Shown here one piece after another: positions 57,120-64,000 of a stretch of 64,000 nucleotides of DNA. Position 1 is the stretch's first letter. The number at the start of each line of letters is the position of its first letter. Made by a program: the position numbers and the translations under genes. Source of the DNA: Palsa-506 sp963707065 (GTDB lineage: Bacteria; Actinomycetota; Actinomycetes; Streptosporangiales; Streptosporangiaceae); NCBI GenBank assembly GCA_963707065.1, contig CAVPPJ010000020.1, forward strand, positions 124,001 through 188,000, given 5' to 3'. Under the pieces are notes generated by a model. That model saw only the letters and a list, made by a program, of their open reading frames with translations, did no database searches and was not told the origin of the DNA.

Positions 57120-58298
57120 ATGAAGGTAGCTGTCATCAAGGAGGCCGCCCCCGGTGAGCGGCGGGTCGCGCTGGTACCCGAGGCGGTGGCCAAGCTGCGC
57201 GCCGCCGGAATCGAGGTACTCGTAGAGTCCGGCGCCGGCGACGGCGCGTGGTTCGCGGACGGCGCCTATGCGGAAGCGGGCGCGAGCATCGTCTCCGGCG
57301 CTGAGGCCGCCGCCGAGGCGGATGCCATCCTCATGGTGGGACGGCCGGATGAGCAGTTGATCTCCAGGCTGCGGCCCGGTCAGGCGGTGTTCGGGATGCT
57401 GGCGCCGCTCGCCGATCCGGCGCTGGTCGCCCGGCTGGCCGCGGCCGGCCTGACCGCGATCAGCCTCGACCTGATCCCGCGGACGCTATCGCGCACTCAG
57501 ACGATGGACGCATTGTCGTCTCAGGCCAATATCGCCGGCTATAAGGCGGCAGTCCTGGCCGCGGCCACGTTCGGCCGGTTCTTCCCGCTGCTGATCACGG
57601 CGGCCGGCACCGCGCGGCCGACCAAGATGCTGGTGCTCGGGACCGGGGTCGCCGGACTGCAGGCGATCGGGACGGCCCGCCGGCTCGGTGCCGTGGTTAC
57701 CGCCTACGACGTGCGGCCGGGGACGAGGACCGAGGTGGAATCGCTCGGCGCGACCTTCCTTGAGCTGGCAGCCGTCGGGCCGGCCGCCGGGGACGGCGGG
57801 TACGCCCGGGCGCTGACCGAGGACGAGCTGCAGGCCCAGCAGGACGAGCTGACCGCGCACATCGCCCGGCATGACGTGGTGATCACGACCGCGCAGGTGC
57901 CCGGGCGGCGGCCGCCGGTGCTGGTCACCGCCGACGCGCTCAAGTCGATGGCGGCCGGCTCCGTGGTGGTGGACATGGGCGCCAGCGACCTGGGCGGCAA
58001 CGTCGAGGGCTCACGGCCAGGCGAGACGGTGATCACGGAGAATGGGATCACGGTGGTCGGCGCCGGCAGCCTGCCGTCCACCATGCCGGCCGCTGCCTCG
58101 ACCATGTACGCGCGCAACATCAGCGCCCTGCTGCTGTACATGGTGCAGGACGGCGCCCTGGCCATCGACCTGTCCGACGAGATCCACGCGGGCGTTGTGG
58201 TCAGCCAAGATGGCCGCGTTATTCATCCTGCCCTGACCACGCCCGCCGAGCCCGATTCCGCTGGAGGTACCGCCCGTGTCGACGGCGCTGCTGACTGA
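57120..58298 (+). CDS. pntAa: NAD(P) transhydrogenase alpha subunit, part 1
   Basis: Soluble NAD(H)-binding half of the proton-translocating transhydrogenase, which exchanges reducing power between NADH and NADP. 392 aa, start ATG 57120: MKVAVIKEAAPGERRVALVPEAVAKL. The alanine-dehydrogenase-like fold has DALSSQANIAGYKAAVLAA, the Rossmann site VLGTGVAGLQAIGTARRLGAVVTAYDVRP and the C-terminal AINPAVVMPAAA-type region shown here as NVEGSRPGETVITENGITVVGAGSLPSTMPAAASTMYARN. It overlaps pntAb by 23 nt, ensuring equal expression. Confidence 0.95.
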   Translation: MKVAVIKEAAPGERRVALVPEAVAKLRAAGIEVLVESGAGDGAWFADGAYAEAGASIVSGAEAAAEADAILMVGRPDEQLISRLRPGQAVFGMLAPLADPALVARLAAAGLTAISLDLIPRTLSRTQTMDALSSQANIAGYKAAVLAAATFGRFFPLLITAAGTARPTKMLVLGTGVAGLQAIGTARRLGAVVTAYDVRPGTRTEVESLGATFLELAAVGPAAGDGGYARALTEDELQAQQDELTAHIARHDVVITTAQVPGRRPPVLVTADALKSMAAGSVVVDMGASDLGGNVEGSRPGETVITENGITVVGAGSLPSTMPAAASTMYARNISALLLYMVQDGALAIDLSDEIHAGVVVSQDGRVIHPALTTPAEPDSAGGTARVDGAAD

Positions 58299-58593
58299 CC
58301 TGGTCATCTTCGTGCTCAGCCTGTGGGTGGGTTTCGAAGTGATCAGCAAGGTCCCGGCCACCCTGCACACGCCGCTGATGTCGGCGGCCAACTCGATCCA
58401 CGGGATCGTGCTGGTCGGCGCCATGCTGATCGCCGTTACCGCGCATAACCCGATCGGGTACGTGATCGCGTTCGTCGCCGCCGCGTTCGCCGCGATGAAC
58501 GTGGTCGGCGGGTACGTGGTCACCGGCCGGATGCTCAAGATGTTCCGCCGTCGGCCGGGAGCCGCAGTAGCCGAGGACGGCAAGCAGTCATGA
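58276..58593 (+). CDS. pntAb: NAD(P) transhydrogenase alpha subunit, part 2
   Basis: Membrane part of the alpha subunit. From GTG 58276 (GGAGG seven nt upstream) the protein is 105 aa with three hydrophobic segments: ALLTDLVIFVLSLWVGFEVIS, GIVLVGAMLIAVTAH and VIAFVAAAFAAMNVVGGYVV. The basic C-terminus (MLKMFRRRPG) follows the inside-positive rule. It is the split PntAb typical of actinobacteria and overlaps pntB by 4 nt. Confidence 0.94.
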   Translation: MSTALLTDLVIFVLSLWVGFEVISKVPATLHTPLMSAANSIHGIVLVGAMLIAVTAHNPIGYVIAFVAAAFAAMNVVGGYVVTGRMLKMFRRRPGAAVAEDGKQS

Positions 58594-60002
58594 GCGCCTT
58601 CAACACGACCATCCAGCTCATCTACGTCGCCGCGGCATCCTGCTTCGTGCTCGGCCTGCACCTGATGAACAACCCGGCCACCGCGCGCCGCGGCAACCAG
58701 GTGTCCACGGTCGGCATGACGGCCGCCGTCGCGGCCACGCTTGCCCTCATCATCCATACCGGCGCGATCACCGTGACCGGATGGATCGTGATGGCGGCCG
58801 GCGCGCTGGTCGGAGGGGCCGTCGGCCTGTACTCCGCGCGCACCGTCCAGATGACCGCGATGCCGCAGCTGGTCAGCGTCTTCAACGCGGTCGGCGGCGG
58901 CGCGGCGGCACTGGTCGGCATCCACGATTACATGACGCTGGCCGATGCGGGCCGGGGGGTGCCCGGCTCGATCACGGTCACGACCCTGCTGGACGTCATG
59001 ATCGGGGCGGTAACCTTCTCCGGCTCGATCATCGCGGCGGGCAAGCTGCAAGGTCTGATCACCTCGGCGCCCGTCACATTCCCCGGCTCCCGTGCCATCA
59101 ACCTGCTGCTCGCGGCGGTCACGCTGGCCGCCTCCGGGTACCTGCTCACCACCCCGAGCCTGCCCGTCCTGGGGATCGTCATCGTGGCGGCACTCGCGTT
59201 CGGGGTGTCGATGGTGATGCCGATCGGCGGCGCTGACATGCCGGTCGTCATCTCGCTGCTGAACGCATTCACCGGCACCGCCGTCGCGATGGCCGGCTTC
59301 GTGATCGGGAACTGGGCGCTGATCATCGCCGGCGCGCTGGTCGGCGCGTCCGGCGGGATCCTGACCAAGCTGATGGCCGACGCCATGAACCGCTCGATCG
59401 GCAACATCATCGTCGGCGGTTTCGGCACCGGCGACTCGGCCGTTGCGGCGCTGCCTGGCGCCGGCGCGGGAGTGCGCGCCATCGAGGCGGACGACGCGGC
59501 GATCCAGCTCGCCTACGCGTCCAAGGTCATTATCGTGCCCGGCTACGGCCTAGCCGCCGCCCAGGCGCAGCATGCCGTCGCCGAACTCGCCGACCTGCTG
59601 GAGTCACGCGGCGTCGAGGTCAGCTACGCGATCCACCCGGTGGCCGGCCGGATGCCGGGGCACATGAACGTGCTGCTGGCCGAGGCCAACGTTCCGTACC
59701 CGCAGCTCAAGGAAATGGAAGAGATCAACCCCGAGTTCAGCCGCACCGACGTGGCGCTGGTGATCGGTGCCAACGACGTCACCAACCCGGCTGCCCGGCG
59801 CGCGGGGACGGCCATCTCGGGCATGCCGATCCTGGACGTGGACCAGGCAAAGAGCATCATCGTGATCAAGCGGTCGATGGGCCATGGTTACGCCGGCATT
59901 GACAACGAGCTCTATGCCAACCCGAAGACCAGCATGTACTTCGCCGATGCCAAGAAGGCGCTGGCCGGGCTGACCGGAGCAGTCAAGACCCTCGTCGGCT
60001 GA
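58590..60002 (+). CDS. pntB: NAD(P) transhydrogenase beta subunit
   Basis: Beta subunit with about eight membrane helices in the first 250 residues (VYVAAASCFVLGLHLM-type start, VGMTAAVAATLALIIHTG, VTGWIVMAAGALVGGAVGLY) and a C-terminal NADP-binding domain. YIVPGYGLAAAQAQHAVAELADLL is the NADP fold, and RMPGHMNVLLAEANVPYPQLKEM, VALVIGANDVTNPAARR and GYAGIDNELYANPKT are conserved. 470 aa, complete, and the last gene of pntAa-pntAb-pntB. No terminator hairpin was obvious after it. Confidence 0.96.
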   Translation: MSAFNTTIQLIYVAAASCFVLGLHLMNNPATARRGNQVSTVGMTAAVAATLALIIHTGAITVTGWIVMAAGALVGGAVGLYSARTVQMTAMPQLVSVFNAVGGGAAALVGIHDYMTLADAGRGVPGSITVTTLLDVMIGAVTFSGSIIAAGKLQGLITSAPVTFPGSRAINLLLAAVTLAASGYLLTTPSLPVLGIVIVAALAFGVSMVMPIGGADMPVVISLLNAFTGTAVAMAGFVIGNWALIIAGALVGASGGILTKLMADAMNRSIGNIIVGGFGTGDSAVAALPGAGAGVRAIEADDAAIQLAYASKVIIVPGYGLAAAQAQHAVAELADLLESRGVEVSYAIHPVAGRMPGHMNVLLAEANVPYPQLKEMEEINPEFSRTDVALVIGANDVTNPAARRAGTAISGMPILDVDQAKSIIVIKRSMGHGYAGIDNELYANPKTSMYFADAKKALAGLTGAVKTLVG

Positions 60003-60241
60003 GCCGCCACGAGCCTGACCGCAGGACAGCGCGCCGGCAGTGAACGGTGCCGCCGGATGGCCTAAGGCTGGCTGACGGACGCCAGGCTGACCCGGGCTGA
60101 CCCGGGCCGCCCGCACAGGACGGCTGGTACTGAGTGCTTCCTACCTGCCGGAACTTCCGTAATACCTGCCCGGAGCCGCCGCAAAGGCTGCCCGGGCGCG
60201 GCTGCTGGGATTCGCTTGGCGGCTACTAGGGTGCATCGGTA

Positions 60242-60257
60242 CATTACTCAAGTAATG
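60242..60257. promoter_or_regulatory. Palindromic GntR-type operator overlapping the regulator start codon
   Basis: CATTACT (60242-60248) and AGTAATG (60251-60257) are exact reverse complements separated by CA. The right arm contains the ATG of the GntR-family gene at 60255. The size and symmetry match YtrA-type GntR operators, and the placement would let the regulator block its own transcription or translation. Confidence 0.55.
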
Positions 60258-60682
60258 AACCAAGGAACCGCGGAAGGAACCGAGCTGTTGCCGGAGATGG
60301 CTGGCCTCGAAGAAGGGGCTCCCCTGTTCGTCCAGATCGCCGAGCGGCTCGCCGAGGACATCGCGGACGGTGCCCTGGCCGAGGGCGAGCGAGTGCCCTC
60401 GACAATGAGCTGGCCGCCTTCTACCGGATCAACCCGGCCACTGCGGCAAAGGGGATCAGCATGCTGACCGACGAAGGACTGCTGGAAAAGCGCCGCGGCA
60501 TCGGGATGTTCGTCGCGGCCGGCGCCCGGGTGCGGCTGCTGGCCGAGCGCCGCAAGCGGTTCGCCGAACGCTACGTGGAACCGCTGGTCGCCGAGGCCAG
60601 CCGGCTCGGGATCGGCGCCGATGAGCTGATCGCGGCTGATGCCGCGAATCCAGCCACACGCAGAGAGGTATCAAGGATATGA
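60255..60682 (+). pseudogene. YtrA-type GntR regulator, frameshifted
   Basis: Small GntR-family transcription factor normally of about 130 aa, controlling the ABC transporter downstream. The winged-helix domain starts GAPLFVQIAERLAEDIADGALAEGERVPST; the next part is in another frame, NELAAFYRINPATAAKGI, and then MLTDEGLLEKRRGIGMFVAAGARVRL, RKRFAERYVEPLVAEASRLGI in the second frame. One missing base near 60400 (CGACAATGAG) explains the break. It probably begins at ATG 60255 inside a palindromic operator, possibly leaderless. Its stop overlaps the ABC ATPase start by 4 nt. Confidence 0.8.
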
Positions 60683-61591
60683 CGCCAGCGATCTCGGTGA
60701 CCGGGCTGACCCGGCACTACCGCGGCCAGCTCGCCCTGGACAACGTCAGCTTCGACATTGAGCCCGGGTCGATCACCGGGCTGCTCGGCCGCAACGGCGC
60801 GGGCAAGACCACGCTCATGCGCATCCTGGCCGGGCACGAGTTCGCCTCGGCCGGCACAGTGACCATCCTGCGGTGCCAGCCCGGTCAAGGACGAGACGCT
60901 GCTGCACCGGATGGTGTTCGTCCGCGAGGACCAGCTCTACCCGGCAAACGGAGGCCGGCTTTCAAGGTCCGGCACGCGCTGCGGGCAGCTTCCTGGTTCT
61001 ACCCGGACTGGGACGCCAGCCTGGCCGAGGCGCTACTCGCCGAGTTCAACCTGCCGACCGACCGGGCGGTCAGAGGGCTTTCCCGCGGGATGCGCTCGGC
61101 GCTAGGCATCGTGATCGGCCTGGCCGCCCGGGCCGAGGTGACCCTGTTCGACGAGCCGTACGCCGGCCTGGACCCGGTGGCCCGCCAGCTGTTCTACGAC
61201 CGGCTGCTCGCCGACTACGCCGCCCATCCCCGCACGATCGTGCTGTCCACCCACCTGATCGACGAGTCCGCCGGGCTGCTGGAACGGGTAGTGGTGATCG
61301 ACCGCGGCCGGGTCATGCTCGATGCCGCCGCCGACGACGGTGCGCGGCAGCGCGACAAGCGTCAGCGGTCCCGCGATCGCGGTGGCGGAGTTCACCGCCG
61401 GGCGGACGGTCTGGGACCGGCGGCGGATCGCCGGGCAGGAATCAGCGGTGGTGGCCGGCCCGCTGGACGACACCGACCTCGCCCGGGCCCGCGCGCTGCG
61501 CCTGCACCTGGAACCCCTGACGCTTGCAGCAGGCAGTCGTGCACGCAGTCGGCCAGCCCGGGACACTCGCGCAGGAAGGACAAGCGCATGA
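60679..61591 (+). pseudogene. ABC transporter ATP-binding protein, frameshifted
   Basis: ATPase of a two-component exporter typical of YtrA-regulated operons. The first part has VTGLTRHYRGQLALDNVSFDIEPGSITGLLGRNGAGKTTLMRILAG (Walker A). Between about 60880 and 60960 the coding frame slips and returns, hiding the Q-loop region (VKDETLLHRMVFVREDQLYPAN is in the other frame). The middle resumes with SWFYPDWDASLAEALLAEFNLP, FSRGMRSAL-type signature as RGLSRGMRSALGIVIGL, Walker B VTLFDEPYAGLDPVARQLFY and LSTHLIDESAGLLERVVVIDRG. A further break near 61330 leads into AVAEFTAGRTVWDRRRIAG. At least three indels separate this from a working gene. Confidence 0.8.
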
Positions 61592-62288
61592 ACTACCGCA
61601 CATGGGTCAAGGTGGCCCGCGTCCACCTGGTCGACCGCTTCAGCTACACGGCGACTGCCCTGGACCATCCTGGCCCTGGACTTCGTGGTGGGGCTGGTCG
61701 TCGCCACCCTCGATAGGGGGCGGCCCGCACACGCAGGTCCCGACCGGCGCGCTGGCGGCGATCTACCTGATCTTCCTCGTCGTGGGCGCGCTGAGCATCT
61801 TCCGGTCGCTGCCGTTCGCGCTCGCGCTCGGCGTGAGCCGGCGCTCTTACTACGCCGGGACGGCGCTGCTGGCGGTCGCCTCGCCGCAGTCTACGGGCTG
61901 GCGCTGGCCGTGCTGCAGGTCATCGAGCAGGCCACCGGCGGCTGGGGGGTCGGCCTGCACTTCTTCCGGGTGGCCTACATCCTGCCCGGGCCGTGGTACC
62001 TCACCTGGCTGACCTCGTTCGTCGGGCCTGGCCCTGATGTTCGTCTACGGCATGTGGATCGGCCTGGTCTACCGGCGCTGGAACCTGCTCGGCCTGCTCG
62101 CCTTCAGCGCCGCCCAGGTCATCGCCGCACTCGCCCTGGTGGTCATCGGCACCGACGCCCGCGCCTGGCCGGCCATCGGCCGCTTCTTCACCACCATCAG
62201 TGCGGCCGGGCTGACCGGCCTGCTCGCCGCGGTCGCGGTGATGCTGCTGGCCGGCGGCTACGCCACCATCCGCCGGGTCACCGTCTGA
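61588..62288 (+). pseudogene. ABC transporter permease, frameshifted
   Basis: Membrane component encoded after the ATPase, with a start overlapping the ATPase TGA (ATGA). MNYRTWVKVARVHLVDRFSYTATA begins it. The helices then appear in alternating frames: ILALDFVVGLVVATLD, VPTGALAAIYLIFLVVGALSIFRSLPFALALGVSRRSYYAG, LAAVYGLALAVLQVIEQATGG, and MFVYGMWIGLVYRRWNLLGLLAFSAAQVIAALALVVIG with a last LTGLLAAVAVMLLAGGYATIRRV. Breaks lie near 61660, 61715 (a GGGGG run), 61885 and 62028 (a GGG run). About 230 aa and six helices can be reconstructed. Confidence 0.75.
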
Positions 62289-62371
62289 CCGGACCAGCCG
62301 AATCTGACCGGACCAGCCGAACCGGACCCGGACCATCCGAACCGGACCCGCACCATCCGAACCGGATCCGC
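62286..62371. repeat. Short tandem repeats after the permease gene
   Basis: Two near-identical 19-bp copies of TGACCGGACCAGCCGAAYC begin at 62286. They run into three 20-bp units of the form ACCAKCCGAACCGGACCCGS at 62312-62331, 62332-62351 and 62352-62371. The array is between the permease stop and the next gene and shows no hairpin potential. It may be a slippage product. Confidence 0.75.
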
Positions 62372-62430
62372 ACCGGCCGCCCGGCCACGCACCGCCCGGC
62401 AAGTTTTCCCAGACGCAGGAGATGAATCAG

Positions 62431-64000
62431 ATGAGGTGTTTAGTTCAGCGACCCGTAGTGACCGGCCTGACCCTGCTGGCCGCCGCGGCCCTGGCCGTCA
62501 GCGGCTGCAGTAAGAGCAGCAGCAACCACCCGGCGGCGGGTTGCCTCTCCGGGCACGCGGCGGCGGGCACGGCAGGCAGCGCGCCGGGCGGATCCGCCAA
62601 CCCGGGGTAGCGGCGCGCAGGAAGCTGGCGAGAGGCACTGGCCAACCGGACTTCGCCAGCCTGTTCTGCATCGACGTGGCGAGCTGGGGGTGGTGTGGGT
62701 TGCGTGCCGGCCGAGTCGACGGGCGCAATCCATGCCGCTGGCTTCTCGGATGAAATCGCGACCACGCCGGTCGTGGTGAACGGCGTGGTCTACACCCAGG
62801 ATCTGGAGTCCAACGTGATGGCGATCCGGCTCGCCACCGGCAAGGTGCTCTGGACGCACAACTACAACTCACTCAACGGCGGCCCGGACGGCGTGAACGT
62901 GGTCGGCGGGACCGTGTACGCGGCGACGAACAGCGCCGCGATCGCCCTGTCGGCGGCTACCGGCAAGCAATTGTGGAGCCGTACCCTGATCACCTACGAC
63001 CTGAGGGCATCGCATGGCGCCCGGCTACGATCACGGCACCGTGTACGTCTCGACCGTGCCAGTCAGCCCGAGCAAGGGCCAGTACGGGGGCGGCGCCGGG
63101 TCGACCTTGTGGGCGCTGAACGCTCGCACCGGCGCGCCGGAGTGGTCCTGGGACGAGGTGCAGAACCTGTGGGGCAAGCCAGCCATCAACTCCGGCGGCG
63201 GCCTGTGGGACCCGCCGTCGTTCGACAGCCAGGGCAATATCTACCTCGGCACCGCGAACCCAGGGCCGATCGGCCAGGTTGGCTGGCCAAAGGGCTTCCC
63301 GTGGGGGACCAGCCGGCGAGGCCCGGACCTGTACACCGACTCGGTGGTCAAGCTGAGCCCCCACGGCAAGCTGCTGTGGTATTACCAGCTCACCCCGCAC
63401 GAGCTGTTCGACTGGGACATGCAGAACTCCCCCGTCCGCACCACCGCGCACGGCCAGCCCGTCGTCATCGACGGCGGCAAGGCCGGCATCCTGATCGAAC
63501 TGAACGCGGAAACCGGCAAGCTGCTGTGGAAGCGCCCCGTCGGCGTGCACAGCGGGCCCGCCAACGCCGGACAGCTCACCGAGCACGCCACCCCCGCCAC
63601 GGCCAGCTCACTGCTGCCGGCCAAATTCACCCTCGAGCCCGGTGTGCTCGGCGGCGTCGAGTCCCCGCTGGCGACCAACGGCACCACCGTTTTCGGCGCG
63701 ATCAACAACCTCGGCGTGCCGATGACCGTCAAGGGCGTCGCGGAGAGCTCCAAGGCGTACCAGGCTTCCATTCCCAAGGCGACTGGCGAGATGGTCGCGG
63801 TCAACCAGGACACCGGGAAGATCGAGTGGGATGACAAGCTCCCGTCGGCGCCCTACGGCGCCGCCACGGTGACGAACAACGTGGTGTTCACCACCACTTA
63901 CAGCGGTCACCTGTACGCGTTCAACGCCGCCACCGGCGCCATCCTGCTGAACACGCCGCTGTCCGCAGGCTCGAACTCGCCCGTCACCGTCGACGGCGGC
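62431..64000 (+). pseudogene. PQQ-type beta-propeller lipoprotein, frameshifted and running off the window
   Basis: A lipoprotein signal opens it: MRCLVQRPVVTGLTLLAAAALAVSGCSKSS with lipobox VSGC. Coding then shifts near 62610 and 62700. From about 62750 the frame reads SDEIATTPVVVNGVVYTQDLESNVMAIRLATGKVLWTHNY and GTVYAATNSAAIALSAATGKQLWSRTL. A third break near 63005 moves to the frame beginning MAPGYDHGTVYVSTVPVSPSKGQYGGGAGSTLWALNARTGAPEW, which stays open to 64000. The repeated A-x-D/N-x-x-T-G-K/A-x-x-W motif is the PQQ-enzyme propeller, as in quinoprotein dehydrogenases and BamB. Substrate is unknown and the C-terminus is outside the window. Without an intact frame the secreted protein cannot be made as written. 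Confidence 0.8.

Overview
The window is chromosomal DNA from a very GC-rich actinomycete. The evidence is the strong G/C third-position bias, frequent GTG starts, the order smc-ftsY-ffh-rpsP-khpA-rimM-trmD-rplS-lepB-rnhB-DUF2469-yraN-comM-dprA-(xerC)-rpsB-tsf-pyrH-frr-cdsA-rlmN, a coenzyme F420 gene (cofC), a DUF2469 protein and a mycobacterial Sdh1-like succinate dehydrogenase. A Streptosporangiales- or Streptomycetales-type lineage fits, but genus cannot be decided from the sequence alone. No rRNA, tRNA, CRISPR array, transposase or phage module was seen.

Layout. (1) 1-3.4 kb is accessory DNA: gene fragments that change frame, a zinc-ribbon remnant, a translationally coupled pair of very small minus-strand genes (one a two-CxxC protein of 58 aa), a DUF4429-like protein, a membrane-anchored hypothetical and a 99-aa hypothetical. 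(2) 3.7-8.5 kb holds sdhCAB, with a five-helix membrane subunit carrying a Cys/His cluster, then uppP. (3) 8.5-14.8 kb holds a perfect 21-bp hairpin, typA, an Arg-rich micro-protein, a hypothetical, a hexapeptide acyltransferase, rlmN and a SUFU-domain protein. (4) 14.8-22.5 kb is the minus-strand cdsA-frr-pyrH-tsf-rpsB block, xerC, and a divergent small protein/ECF sigma factor pair. (5) 22.5-47.1 kb is a nearly continuous minus-strand block for DNA uptake and processing, secretion (lepB, ffh, ftsY), ribosome maturation (rplS, trmD, rimM, khpA, rpsP, rnc, rpmF, rsmD), chromosome structure (smc), repair (mutM, recG) and CoA synthesis (coaD), ending in a frameshifted DAK2-domain gene. (6) 47.2-56.8 kb holds rpmB, thiD (frameshifted), a CBM-like membrane protein, thiL, a stand-alone Lrp/AsnC domain, a lipoprotein, cofC, plsC-gpsA-ddl and a degenerate LeuD-like protein preceded by an 18-bp tandem repeat. 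(7) 57.1-60.0 kb holds pntAa-pntAb-pntB. (8) 60.2-64 kb holds a GntR/ABC-transporter operon and a PQQ-type beta-propeller lipoprotein, all broken by closely spaced frameshifts.

How the genes work together. Most of the window is core physiology: the translation apparatus with its modification enzymes, co-translational targeting, envelope precursor synthesis (uppP, cdsA, plsC, gpsA, ddl), thiamine and F420 cofactors, and redox poise (Sdh, Pnt). The unusual points are long low-complexity tails on ribosomal proteins S2 and S16, each built on a 54-bp DNA period; the LeuD-like protein with a ruined substrate loop; the palindromic GntR-type site overlapping its own start codon; a thiL whose conserved N-terminus begins upstream of any normal start codon; and frame breaks in several genes, some at runs of G or C, which may be sequencing indels rather than real mutations. 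Functions are assigned from recognised motifs and gene order; no database search was run.
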